64,000 nucleotides of DNA from Elgaria multicarinata webbii (lineage: Eukaryota; Chordata; Lepidosauria; Squamata; Anguidae). Position numbers and translations under genes: made by a program. This document shows positions 55,601 to 63,500 of this stretch, piece by piece. The stretch lies in assembly GCF_023053635.1 (NCBI RefSeq), contig NC_086183.1, positions 28,903,501-28,967,500 of the forward strand, in the 5' to 3' direction. The stretch's first letter is position 1. Each line of letters opens with the position of its first letter. Under the pieces are notes generated by a model that did no database searches, was not told where the DNA came from, and saw only the letters and a list, made by a program, of their open reading frames with translations.

Positions 55601-58600
55601 TCTCCGGCTTTCCTGTTTGTGGGAGGAAATCGAGACGTTACCACCAGGCCCATGTGGACCCTCTAACCAAGAGCTTTAAGTAACGCGACAAGTTGACGCC
55701 GAGTTGCTTCTCCCGTTTTGCAGAATACGTTCTGTTAGGGATGCAGAGGTTAAGCAGAGCATGGATGGCTGGGGCATGCTGGGAGTTGTAGGCCTTTTCT
55801 CTGCAGAGGACTGCGCCTTAAATAAACAAACTCGAGTTACCATCTGTGTGAACATGGCCATGTTCTCTGCAGCTATCTCCCGCCGCTAAAACTAGTTTGC
55901 TGCTTTAGGTGAAAATTGTTCTTGCTGTTGCAAGACAACAGGATCTGGGGCTGGGAACCATTTTTCTCTACCACCCCAACTGTTCCCAAGGACAGCTGCT
56001 TTCTCCTGCTCCATACACTTTTGCTTCGTTCCCTTAGGTCAGCCTTCCTCAACCTGGGGTGCTCCAGATGTGTTGGACTACAACTCCCAGAATGCCCCAG
56101 CCAGCTGAGGCATTCTGGGAGATGCAGTCCAACACATCTGGAGCGCCCCAGGTTGAGGAAGGCTGCCTTAGGTGAACTGAAGAACAAGAGGGATGCTGTC
56201 AGGAAAACCACAGCAGGGAAGCCATTGCCCACCCCCCTGCCCCCCACCCCCCAATTCAGACGCTTACAGGCTAAGTGTCTGCGGCAGGGGAGAGGGCCGG
56301 CCCAACCATTAGACAGAGTGAGGAGGCAGCCTCCGGCAACAGGTTTGCGATGTCACAAAAGAGCAGCAAATAGTTATCTAATTTGTTATTTGTTCTTCTA
56401 TTCGGCACTGGTTAGGCCTCATCTTGAGGACCGTGTCAACACTTCAAGGATGCAGACAAGCTGGAGCGTGTTCAGAGTTGGGTAATGAGGGTGATCAGGA
56501 ATCTGGAAACAAAACCCTACGGGGAGAGACTGAAAGAACTGGGCCTGTTTAGCCTGGAGAAGAGAAGAGTGAGGGGAGACATGATAGCACTCTTCAAATA
56601 CTTAAATGGTTGTCACACAGAGGGGGGCCAGGATCTCTTCTCGATCATCCCAGAGTGCAGGATGCGGAATAATGGGCTCAAGTTACAGGAAGCCATATTC
56701 TGGCTGGACATCAGGAAAAACTTCCTGACTGTTAGAGCAGTATGACAAAGGAACCAATGACCTCGGGAGGTTCTGGGCTTTCCCACACTAGAGTCATTCA
56801 AGAGGCAGCTGGCACAACCACCTGTCAGGGATGCTTTAGGGTGGATTCCTGTATTGAGCAGGGGGTTGGACTCGATGGCCTTATAGGCCCCTTCCAACTC
56901 AACTGTTCTATGATTCTATTTTTATTGCAAGGCACGGGGAGACACACATATTTTTTGTTCCATGTGCCGACTTGATTGGCTTTAGATACTATGCGCCTTC
57001 ACCTGGGGAGGGGCAGTGGAACGCTATTCATTGATGCCGGCTAGCAGGTTGGACCAGCCCTGTTCCCAGCTGCCCACCCAAGCAGCTCAAGCCTCCGCAG
57101 AGCCCCCATGATCCACCTCCGCCAGCCAATTTCTATGCCCACCTAGCTAGCTCTTCACGTTCCCCACCATACCTTCAACAACGACCTGGACAGATTCGTT
57201 CTGCTGCAGCCCTGGGATGCTGGGCACAGATGCCTGGCAGGTGTACGTGCCGGCCTTGTGGTAGGTCAGCGAATCCAGGACCAAAGTCTCCCCACTCCCC
57301 ACCGGCTCCTTGCCCTGCAGGAGGAATGAAACACAACACAACATGAGTGAGGGAGGAAGTAGCAGCCAGGCACCTCTCCATCATGCCTGGGTCCAGCTCC
57401 AGCTGAGAGCCCCCTCCCTCCTGCTACCAACTCTCTCTGCAGAGACCATCAGTGAGGGAGGAAGCAGCAGCCAGGCACCTCTCCATCGTGCCTGGGTCCA
57501 GTTCCAACTGAGAGCCCCCCTCCCTCCTGCTACCAACTGTCTCTGCAGAGACCACCAGTGAGGGAGGAAGCAGCAGCCAGGCACCTCCCCATCGTACCTG
57601 GGTCCAGTTCCAGCTGAGAGCCCCCTGCCTTCTGCTACCAACTGACACTGCAGAGGCCACCAGTGAGGGAGGAAGTAGCAGCCAGACACCTCTCCATCGT
57701 GCCTGGGTCCAGCTCCAGCTGAGAGCCCCCTCCCTCCTGCTACCAACTGACACTGCAGAGGCCACCAGTGAGGGAGGAAGCAGCAGCCAGGCACCTCTCC
57801 ATCATGCCTGGGTCCAGCTCCAGCTGAGAGCCCCCTCCCTCCTGCTACCAACTCTCTCTGCAGAGACCATCAGTGAGGGAGGAAGCAGCAGCCAGGCACC
57901 TCTCCATCGTGCCTGGGTCCAGTTCCAACTGAGAGCCCCCCTCCCTCCTGCTACCAACTGTCTCTGCAGAGACCACCAGTGAGGGAGGAAGCAGCAGCCA
58001 GGCACCTCCCCATCGTACCTGGGTCCAGTTCCAGCTGAGAGTCCCCTGCCTTCTGCTACCAACTGACACTGCAGAGGCCACCAGTGAGGGAGGAAGTAGC
58101 AGCCAGACACCTCTCCATCGTGCCTGGGTCCAGCTCCAGCTGAGAGCCCCCTCCCTCCTGCTACCAACTGACACTGCAGAGGCCACCAGTGAGGGAGGAA
58201 GCAGCAGCCAGGCACCTCTCCATCATGCCTGGGTCCAGCTCCAGCTGAGAGCCCCCTCCCTCCTGCTACCAACTCTCTCTCCAGAGACCATCAGTGAGGG
58301 AGGAAGCAGCAGCCAGGCACCTCTCCATCGTGCCTGGGTCCAGTTCCAACTGAGAGCCCCCCTCCCTCCTGCTACCAACTGACACTGCAGAGGCCACCAG
58401 TGAGGGAGGAAGCAGCAGCCAGGCACCTCTCCATTGTGCCTGGGTCCAGCTCCAGCTGAGAGCCCCCTCCCTCCTGCTGCCAACTGTCAACTAACTGCTG
58501 AACTTTGCAACTAAGATTGTAGTGCCTGAATTTGCTTTCCTTTTCCCCCTCCTTCTCCCTCCCAATCCCCTTTCCTTTTGTGTCATGTCTTTTAGACTGT

Positions 58601-61600
58601 AAGCCTGTGGGCAGGGACTGTCAAGAAATACTTTTGTAAGCCGCCGTGAGAGCCTTTTTTGGCTGAATGGCGGCATAAAAATCCTTAAATAAATAAATAA
58701 ATAACAAGAGAAGGCTGCTCTGAACAGGTCTGGCTTTTGAAAATGTTGCCACCTGCCTTGAGTTTTCAAAAAGGGGAGAAGGTAAGTATCTAAAAAATAG
58801 AATAAAAACCAACCATGCGTGGGGAAGAGGCTGTTCTTGGCCTCATGGTCCACTGCCTGATGCAAAGGGAAGCATTTTTCATTAAAACTGGCATCAAGTT
58901 TCTGTCCCTAAGTGTTGCAACAGCATGTCTGAAAACCTCCAGACAGTGTTTTTTTTAAAAAAAGGGCTCTAGGATTCAAGGTTTAGCGTTTCTTCGCCCT
59001 GTGAGGGGACCGGCTCCACCCTTCTGGCCTTAGATGGTCAACAAATACACCCTCTTTTCAATTCAGCAGGAAAGATCTCCTTGCACAAGCTTTGTTAATA
59101 CGAACAGGTGATATGCTACAGCACAGGTAGCACTTTTGCCCGGTTTCCGATCACACCGGTCAGGAGCGAGCAGCTGCAGTGACATAGAAGTTCTGAGATT
59201 TGGCCAATAAATCTGCTTCTTTGAGTGGGAAGCTGTAGGATTTTTTTGCTTGCTCTGCACATCAAGTTGAGTGAAGTTTCAGCTTTGTATCTTTTTAAGT
59301 TAGCCACTCGCAATTATGTGAATAAGATAAGGCTAGCAATAAGGAAAGTGGTATAATGGCAATAGGCAGGAAGAAAGAGAGATTGAGAAAGGGGAAAGCA
59401 AACTTTAAAATTACAGCCTGCCAAGGATGTTTGTGGCATTCCTGCTTTGCAAGAGAGCAAGGACGTGGGGCGAAACGCCAGCAATGTTTCAGAGAGATCC
59501 TGATAGCACAGGCAGGCTTTCTTTCGGGATTAAAAATGGGAGGCGCGATTCCGCTTCACTCGCCCAGCAGAAATGATTCGCTTTGAGAGAGTAAGAGCTG
59601 CCCGCTGTGTCTGCGCATGAGTCCCTGAAGGCAAGCCCAGCGCATCGATTCATGAAGAGATGCAGCAGTCAGCCTCTTTCAAGGATGGGTAAAATCTTGC
59701 CTCTCTGTGCCTCGAAAGCAAGGACATAGTAGAACGAGACAGCAGGAGATTCACAACTGGAAGACCCCCATGCACACATCCCTCTCCAGCAGAGATTTCA
59801 TTGACACAGGCAGCGTTCCACTCACCTTCCACCACGACAACATGGGCGCCTGTGAGCCAGTACCCAAGCAGGTCAGTTTGAGGTTTGCGCTCAAGTTTGC
59901 CGTCACCATTTCGCTCGGATTCATGACCAGTGGATCCAGATCTGGGGGAGACCGGGGTGGGGTGGGGGGCAAGAAGAAGAAGAAGGAAGCGGTTGGTGTA
60001 GAGATGTGAAGGCCCAGAAAAGAATGGGGGAAATGTTGCTGATTTTTTTCATTTTTTCTTCAAGGTCTGTTTATGTTTTGTTTCAGAAACATTGGAAAAA
60101 ATTGAACTGCTCTGGATTATGAAATACTTTCTTTTAGAATTTAACACAAAGTATTTATATCTTGTTATACAGTCTTTACTCCTAGCAAAATCATTTCTAA
60201 GAACTATGTAATAAGAACACATTTATAGAAAGACTAGAGATGAAAAAGTCTGGAAATAATGAAGCCATAGGGGGATTTTTTTTTAAAAAAAAATCCTCTT
60301 TGCAAGATTCCCTGTTAGTTCTTTCATTCCATCTTAAAATTATTGACCTAAAGTATATTTTACTGATAGACATTTATGGTCAGTTTCCCGACATGTGAGT
60401 AGAGTCACTATTTTGCATACTTGACAGTTTCTTGACTATTTTGCATACTTGACAGTTTTGTTCTATAGAACAGCCTTCCTCAACCTGGGGCGCTCCAGAT
60501 GTGTTGGACTGCATCTCCCAGAATGCCCCAGCCAGCTGGCTGGGGCATTCTGGGAGTTGTAGTCCAACACATCTGGAGCGCCCCAGGTTGAGGAAGGCTG
60601 TTCTATAGAGTCCTGTGTTTGTGATGCTGTAGCAGTCATTTAATATAGTTTAATCCATTCAGTCAATAATTACAAATTTACTGAGTTTACTTTAATTTTT
60701 TTAAAAATATAATGATAATTTCATGAGCAAACTAAGTTATACATAAAATAACTTCAGGAATAGAAACGCTGCTTCATGTTCCTAAAGCAGCCCTCCCCAT
60801 CCTGGGGCCCTCCAGATGTTTTGGACTACAGTGCCCAGCATTCCTGACCATTGGCCGTGCTGCCTGAGGTTGATGGGCGCAGGAGTCCAAAATAAAGTGC
60901 ACCGGTTTGGGGCACCAGGTTGGGGAAGGGTGTCTTACAGCAACAAAGTGACTTTAGAACTGTTAAGAGCGCTAATAAAATAAGTACTGCTTATTTTTTA
61001 AAAAAAATCCAATTTCCCCCCCAAAATTGGGGGGGAAATGGGCTTTTCCCATGGCCTCAAAATGTTCAGAAATTTTACATTTCTAGGTTGCTGATAGAGA
61101 GAGTTTGCTCTCCAGCTCTTCCCCTGCCTCGCCCAGGGAGGCCTTACTGGCCTCTCTCCCAGCAGTCTGTGGGGCACTCACAGTTGACAAAGATGGTCAC
61201 CTCCTGCTCCAGTTCCACCTCATCAGGACTGTCGAAGTCAAGCACTTGACACCGGTAGGTGCCGCTGCTGTCCTTGGTCACGCTTGGAAGGTGCAAGGTA
61301 CCGGTGGGGCTGGAACCCATGTCCTGCTCAACTCCAGGAGTCAGTTTCTGCGGAGATGGGCAGAGGAGGCAAGAGGGAAAACGCCAGAGGGCAGAGGTCA
61401 AGAGCTGGGCCACCAGGCGCCTGCTCTCAGCACACGGGAGCCAACCCAGGCAGGCCGCGAAATGGACTCTGGAGAACGAGCTGCAGCCCCTCCCAACTTC
61501 CTGAAGGATACGCCTTTTCCGCATCGGCCATATGCACACCTGTAGGTGTGTCCTGAAAGCAGGGGTGGGCAGCCTGGTTGGGTAACTTCCCTTTGCCCGA

Positions 61601-62142
61601 ACGGAAGGTGCCCAGGGCTGCAGCTATTACCAGCGTTGCCAAAATTTCCTCCCCGCTGCTGCTAATATCACCCCTGCTGAATTCGCTACAAAAACAGTGT
61701 CAAAAAGGCGTCTGTTTCCCTTTAAAACCGGGCAAAATCCCCCTCGGTGGAGGCTTCCAGGAGCACGCTTCTGCTTTCTGCACACCGTGCTTTAAAGAGG
61801 AATCGGGGCTTCCTTTTTTGCTGCTGTGGCCAATTATCGGGGGGGGGGATCATGTTCCCATCACCGACTTAAAGCATCTTCCGGCTTTTGCTGGGGGAGG
61901 GTCAGCAACTGGAGGCCCAGTTGCTGACCCCCATTGGGACCAAAAGGGAGCAGATATTTGAAAAGAGAAAGGCAAAGAATCAATGAAACGTGGCAACTGA
62001 GGCAGAGGCTATCTGGCCCTGCAGCTGCCATTCCAGAGGCTGAAGGAGGGTCAGCATGCCAGGGCCAAGGAGGGTCAGCAACTCCAGGTTTTCCAATGCA
62101 TGGTCGAGAGGCCTCGGTCCATACGCATGGGCTGGGTAGAGG

Positions 62143-62201
<59 letters not shown>

Positions 62202-62945
62202 ACACACACCGCCTTCAGCTGACTCAGGCAAAGGCCAGGGCCCAGCTTCAAGGGCTCCGATCAGATGCCCCCCTCCCACACACACCCGGTTGGTGTGTAG
62301 GGCCTGACCGTGCCTCCCGGTGCTGCCAGACCTGTGGTGGAGGCTGCAGGACTTGTTGGAGTGTCCTCTGTAAGGCCTTAGCTAGACTAAAGGTTTATCC
62401 CGGGATCATCCCGGGGTCATCCCTGTTCATGTACATGACACACAGGGGATCCCGGGAGCAGGCAGGGATAACCCTGGGACAATCCCAGGATAAACCTTAG
62501 GTCTAGCTAAGGCCTAAGACAAGACAGGCTCCTGTTCTTAGCCAGGAGGACAAAATGAACCTCTGGAAGTCAGAGGCAGCTGTTGTCTCTCTGAAGCCCA
62601 GGATTCCTGGAAGCCTCAGACCGGCCGTGGTTGTAACACAGAACACCACTGGATTCCATCCAACGCAGCAAGCCTCAGGCCTCCACAAGGGTTTGGCCAT
62701 CAACCGTCGAGAGAACGAGTAGTTTGTCCTCAGCTCTTTCCACAACTCAGGTGCCAAACCGACCGCCCACCCAAGAAGGAAGAGGCTGGGGCAACTGGCA
62801 GGGATTGAGACCAGCAGTACCTGCAATTTAGTAAAGAAGTACTCGGGTTCAGGGAACCCATCAGCCTTGCACTGCAGCCGCACGTCGTCGCCTTCCTTGA
62901 TGACCTTTGGAGAATCCAAAGCAAAGTGCACATTCTCTGTGTAGT
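44848..62945 (-). CDS. BCAM: Basal cell adhesion molecule, 3' ten exons; 5' part beyond window (BCAM)
   Basis: BCAM (Lutheran) is a plasma-membrane Ig-superfamily laminin alpha-5 receptor with five extracellular Ig domains, one membrane span and a short tail that contacts spectrin. Exons read on the - strand: 62945-62821, 61347-61182 (Ig3), 59941-59826, 57314-57173 (Ig4), 55612-55485, 52851-52716 (Ig5), 50011-49976 (stalk), 47871-47724 (membrane), 46230-46113 (tail), 44853-44848 (last codon and stop). Phases fit throughout and each Ig domain has its Cys pair. Motifs favouring BCAM over its paralogue MCAM: YTENV...FPEPEY..TKLQ (human BCAM YPTEHV...SPEY..FRLQ), YLDPL opening Ig4 (identical in human BCAM), and tail EQTGLL. 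Some stretches (VTPELVQSGV, ASVPSIPGL, VVEMKTDK) look more like MCAM, probably shared ancestral residues. CBLC next door supports BCAM. The signal peptide and Ig1-2 must lie to the right of 64,000. Confidence 0.9.
44930..45180 (+). mobile_element. tRNA-derived SINE (Sauria-SINE type)
   Basis: ccagtgtggtgtagtggcta, gatccgggttctagtcccca, cacagggttgttgttgtgag, ttggaggaaaaaagggctgg and an AATAAATAAATAAATA tail. In BCAM's last intron. Confidence 0.9.
45204..45270. repeat. (AAT)n microsatellite
   Basis: About 22 uninterrupted AAT units. Confidence 0.97.
45271..45560 (+). mobile_element. Dong/R4-type LINE 3' end beside a TAA tract
   Basis: Encodes MEVKELWQQEKVTIILLVTG then ITSKSCTENLQNLGLPKYIH and IQIAAILKTCSIVKKSLNL before a stop. 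This resembles the C-terminus of R4/Dong LINE proteins (a conserved Ile-x-GALG-like turn and a leucine-rich end). Dong elements are known to insert in TAA repeats, which fits the flanking (AAT)n and (ATT)n. Confidence 0.6.
45572..46010 (-). mobile_element. L2-like LINE 3' tail split by a SINE
   Basis: Left piece ataccaccccgtagcaaaag ctctctgggcagttt (45572-45607), then a SINE, then the rest (aaattaaaagccattaaaaa ... cacttccgaaagcccacagc). Both parts are on the - strand. Confidence 0.65.
45608..45860 (-). mobile_element. tRNA-derived SINE nested in a LINE tail
   Basis: Complement reads gtgtggggtagtggctaaag, tagtccccactcggccatgg, ggttgttgttgtgaggataa and the AATAAA-rich tail. Confidence 0.88.
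46113..46230 (-). CDS. BCAM: BCAM cytoplasmic tail exon
   Basis: Acceptor ttctcctgccag, donor GAG|gtgagg. Encodes TPREGNPDDTVVEMKTDKRN then EQTGLLSP, eight Gly residues and TNE. EQTGLL is shared with human BCAM (EQTGLLMGG). If the downstream intron is kept, translation runs on through the donor for 21 more residues to a TGA at 46047-46049. Confidence 0.9.
46715..47300 (+). mobile_element. CR1 LINE 3' end split by another repeat
   Basis: caaatacttgaaaggttat (to 46747), then about 240 bases ending attgatggtgctatataaaa and (AAT)n, then CR1 resumes at 46989 (atagaggagggccaggacct ... gttagagcggtacgacaatg). Confidence 0.85.
47570..47662 (+). mobile_element. CR1 3' tail fragment next to BCAM membrane exon
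   Basis: cctgcatcgagcagggagtt, ccttataggccccttccaac and ttctatgattctatgac, ending about 60 bases downstream of the BCAM membrane exon donor. Confidence 0.85.
47724..47871 (-). CDS. BCAM: BCAM transmembrane exon
   Basis: Acceptor ctttctccccgacag, donor TCGTT|gtgagt. Encodes VDSEESQGG, then a hydrophobic span of about 24 residues (STVAVIAVCVCVLLLLLIVG and FFYF), then the stop-transfer MQRRGQLPC and GGGEKRS. The basic residues after the membrane are where human BCAM carries its spectrin-binding Arg-Lys pair. Confidence 0.92.
48035..48320 (+). mobile_element. L2-like LINE 3' end
   Basis: gcgggccttctcagtggtgg cacccaccccttggaacatcc ([12 protein letters not shown]-like) followed by a TTTTA-rich 3' UTR. 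Confidence 0.7.
48478..48857 (+). mobile_element. CR1 LINE 3' end with internal partial duplication
   Basis: ccagctggacatcaggaaaa ... gttagagcagtacgacaa occurs at 48478-48526 and again at 48632-48680; tail attctatgattctatgattc. Confidence 0.9.
49015..49270 (-). mobile_element. tRNA-derived SINE (Sauria-SINE type)
   Basis: Starts on the + strand with GATT repeats (49015-49045). The complement reads gtgtggcgtagtggctaaag, ggttctagcccccactcggc and gggttgttgttgtgaggata. Confidence 0.88.
49271..49975. other. BCAM intron, unassigned, with a G run
   Basis: A run of about 16 G at 49698-49713 followed by agagcggggg, a likely G-quadruplex on the + strand. Otherwise no feature recognised. Confidence 0.5.
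49976..50011 (-). CDS. BCAM: BCAM 36-base stalk exon
   Basis: A very small exon between tccctgtag and gtaagt. It runs phase 1 to phase 1 and encodes VSPTASSSPGPA plus one base, a Ser/Pro/Ala membrane-proximal stalk that could carry O-glycans. It fits the short VSPQTSQ linker of human BCAM, and skipping it would keep the frame. Confidence 0.8.
50612..50890. mobile_element. decayed hAT-like element
   Basis: acaggggtgcagaaactcag ... ctcctaaggtttagttgctg gcagtcagaactttaagcta, related to 10630-10960. Confidence 0.5.
50891..52550. other. BCAM intron, unassigned, with (CT)n(CA)n
   Basis: A CT tract then a CA tract at 51817-51883. The 51055-51110 stretch (cccgtagccaggctttttgc) resembles a hAT end. 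No exon found here. Confidence 0.45.
52565..52648. repeat. (CAA)n(TAA)n microsatellite
   Basis: About ten CAA units then about 17 TAA units, 67 bases downstream (in gene sense) of the BCAM Ig5 exon donor. Confidence 0.97.
52716..52851 (-). CDS. BCAM: BCAM exon: second half of Ig domain 5
   Basis: Acceptor ttctccctccag, donor ATCG|gtgagt. Encodes ALRHSGNKVIGDLSVEVTPE then LVQSGVKCRAENNYGSAEQT and FQLEI. The Cys of SGVKC pairs with that of the preceding exon. Ends in phase 1. Confidence 0.91.
53953..54192. repeat. GGAA-rich microsatellite, about 240 bases
   Basis: Long runs of GGAA (53953-53987, 54015-54050, 54081-54100, 54119-54143) interrupted by gggagg and gagcgagggagg. The long open frames on both strands here are low-complexity and not genes. 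Confidence 0.95.
54325..54430 (-). mobile_element. L2-like LINE 3' tail fragment
   Basis: TTAA repeats then ataccgcccaacagccgaag and tctctgggcggttcacaaaa. Confidence 0.7.
54530..54720 (-). mobile_element. CR1-like LINE 3' UTR fragment
   Basis: taagaacatcagaagagcca ... tggatcagacccaagggtcc ... catgttccccagcaactggt, the complement of the element at 37430. Confidence 0.7.
55035..55315 (+). mobile_element. CR1-like LINE 3' UTR fragment
   Basis: tccctgcaggagaaggctac ... gttgctggggaacatgggcg ... tagatggacccttggtctga tccagcagagc. Opposite strand to 54530-54720. Confidence 0.7.
55485..55612 (-). CDS. BCAM: BCAM exon: first half of Ig domain 5
   Basis: Acceptor cccacaaacag, donor GAG|gtgagg. Encodes KPEIEQHQPIGHYHSLGQTV then MLTCSALGHPQPEIRWSVSG and KE, matching VTLICSARGHPDPKLSW of human BCAM. 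Confidence 0.92.
56040..56165. mobile_element. palindromic hAT-like MITE, 126 bp
   Basis: CAGCCTTCCTCAACC to GGTTGAGGAAGGCTG with near-perfect inverted halves; perfect 8-bp duplication ccttaggt. Confidence 0.92.
56385..56925 (+). mobile_element. CR1 LINE 3' end
   Basis: Encodes [15 protein letters not shown]-like, then [20 protein letters not shown] and [16 protein letters not shown]; ends ctgttctatgattctattt. Confidence 0.9.
57173..57314 (-). CDS. BCAM: BCAM exon: second half of Ig domain 4
   Basis: Acceptor ttcattcctcctgcag, donor AAG|gtatgg. Encodes GKEPVGSGETLVLDSLTYHK then AGTYTCQASVPSIPGLQQNE and SVQVVVEG. AGTYTC carries the second Cys; NES is a possible glycosylation site. A 105/106-bp minisatellite begins about 30 bases upstream of this acceptor. 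Confidence 0.92.
57330..58490. repeat. 105/106-bp minisatellite, about 11 copies, higher-order 421-bp period
   Basis: gtgagggaggaag recurs at 57347, 57452, 57558, 57663, 57768, 57873, 57979, 58084, 58189, 58294 and 58400, spacings 105 or 106. Units 57452-57872 and 57873-58293 are nearly identical, so four-unit blocks of 421 bases were copied as a whole. Each unit on the - strand contains a pyrimidine stretch and ctctgcag or ctccag, like a splice acceptor, and lies in the BCAM intron directly before the exon at 57173-57314. The 156-codon open frames through it reflect unit length and are not genes. Confidence 0.95.
58575..58705 (+). mobile_element. LINE 3' tail fragment
   Basis: tagactgtaagcctgtgggc, gtaagccgccgtgagagcct, gaatggcggcataaaaatcc and AAATAAATAAATAA. 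Confidence 0.7.
58706..59825. other. BCAM intron, unassigned
   Basis: No exon or clear repeat recognised between the LINE tail and the Ig4 exon donor. Confidence 0.35.
59826..59941 (-). CDS. BCAM: BCAM exon: first half of Ig domain 4
   Basis: Acceptor ccggtctcccccag, donor AAG|gtgagt. Completes a Tyr codon and encodes YLDPLVMNPSEMVTANLSAN then LKLTCLGTGSQAPMLSWWK. YLDPL is identical to human BCAM. ANLSAN contains a possible N-glycosylation site (NLS). Confidence 0.92.
60471..60600. mobile_element. palindromic hAT-like MITE, 130 bp
   Basis: CAGCCTTCCTCAACC to GGTTGAGGAAGGCTG, arms of about 62 bases nearly perfect; ttctatagaa and ttctatagag flank it. Confidence 0.92.
60788..60930. repeat. decayed fold-back element
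   Basis: agcagccctccccatcctgg ... ttggactacagtgcccagca ... gcaccaggttggggaagggt; same family as the 130-bp palindromes but diverged. Confidence 0.55.
61182..61347 (-). CDS. BCAM: BCAM exon: second half of Ig domain 3
   Basis: Acceptor ctgcccatctccgcag, donor ACT|gtgagt. Encodes KLTPGVEQDMGSSPTGTLH then SVTKDSSGTYRCQVLDFDSP and DEVELEQEVTIFVN. The DSSGTYRC motif holds the second domain Cys; human BCAM has QSGTYGCRVEDYDAADDV at this place. Confidence 0.92.
61348..62373. other. BCAM intron with (CT)n, unassigned
   Basis: A CT tract of about 50 bases at 62151-62199 then CACACAC. No exon between the two Ig3 exons. Confidence 0.5.
62374..62514. mobile_element. Harbinger-like MITE, 141 bp
   Basis: GGCCTTAGCTAGACTAAAGG and its near complement CCTTAGGTCTAGCTAAGGCC, flanked by TAA on both sides (3-bp duplication). 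Interior cccgggatcatcccggggtc is related to 43579-43708. Confidence 0.9.
62821..62945 (-). CDS. BCAM: BCAM exon: first half of Ig domain 3
   Basis: Acceptor gccctccccag, donor CAG|gtactg. Encodes YTENVHFALDSPKVIKEGDD then VRLQCKADGFPEPEYFFTK and LQ. Contains the first Cys of the domain. The exon enters with two bases of a split codon, so an upstream exon must end in phase 1; none is visible before the right edge. Confidence 0.92.
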
Positions 62946-63039
62946 CTGGGGAGGGCAGGGGTAGAATGGGAAGAAAGGAGGAGGAAGGGGGTCACACTGT
63001 GGCACAGGATTGACACTTTATCTACACACCCCGCCTTTC

Positions 63040-63170
63040 TATATTTATTTATTTACAAGGTTTTTATACCGCTCGACTGCCGATAAAATACCCCCTGCGG
63101 TGAGCAACAGAAAGGGGAGAAATAATAAGAATGATAATGGAAATACATAATTAAAACCTTTTAATACAGG
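63040..63170 (-). mobile_element. LINE 3' tail fragment
   Basis: atatttatttatttacaagg tttttataccgctcgactgc; host site of the SINE that follows. Confidence 0.6.
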
Positions 63171-63184
63171 CTGGGCCAATAAAA

Positions 63185-63486
63185 AGCCTCATGTGGCGCA
63201 GAGCGGTAAAGCAGCAGTTTCTGCAGCTGAAACTCTCCCCACGGCCTGAGTTCGATCCCAGCGGAAGCTGGTTTCAGGCAGCCGGCTCGGGTCGACTTAG
63301 CCTTCCATCCTCCCGAGGTCGGTAAAATGAGTACCCAGCTAGCTGGGGGAAAGGTAATAACGGCCGGGGAAGGCAACGGCAAACCACCCCGCTATAAGGC
63401 CTGCCAAGAAAACATCAGCGAAAGCTGGCGTCCCTCCAAGAGTCAGTAATGACTCAGTGCTTGCACGAGAGATTCCTTTCCTTTTT
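63185..63486 (+). mobile_element. tRNA-derived SINE with intact 14-bp target duplication
   Basis: A box tggcgcagagcggtaaagca, B box gagttcgatcccagcgg, then gtcggtaaaatgagtaccca and a ttcctttcctttttct tail. Flanked by ctgggccaataaaa at 63171-63184 and 63487-63500, identical. Different family from the Sauria-type SINEs. Confidence 0.9.
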
Positions 63487-63500
63487 CTGGGCCAATAAAA

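Noticed and set aside
57381-58272. two 156-codon open frames on the - strand as a repeat protein gene
   Set aside because: They arise from a minisatellite whose unit is 105 bases (a multiple of three) and change frame wherever a unit is 106 bases.
62821-62945. assignment of the - strand gene as MCAM with CBL as neighbour (11q23-type pair)
   Set aside because: The CBL gene ends at 513 residues without UBA, and Ig3/Ig4 motifs (EY..TKLQ, YLDPL) and the -EC terminus fit BCAM better; some MCAM-like residues remain, so a tree should confirm.
63185-63300. tRNA gene
   Set aside because: A- and B-box matches belong to SINEs; there is no complete cloverleaf with acceptor stem.
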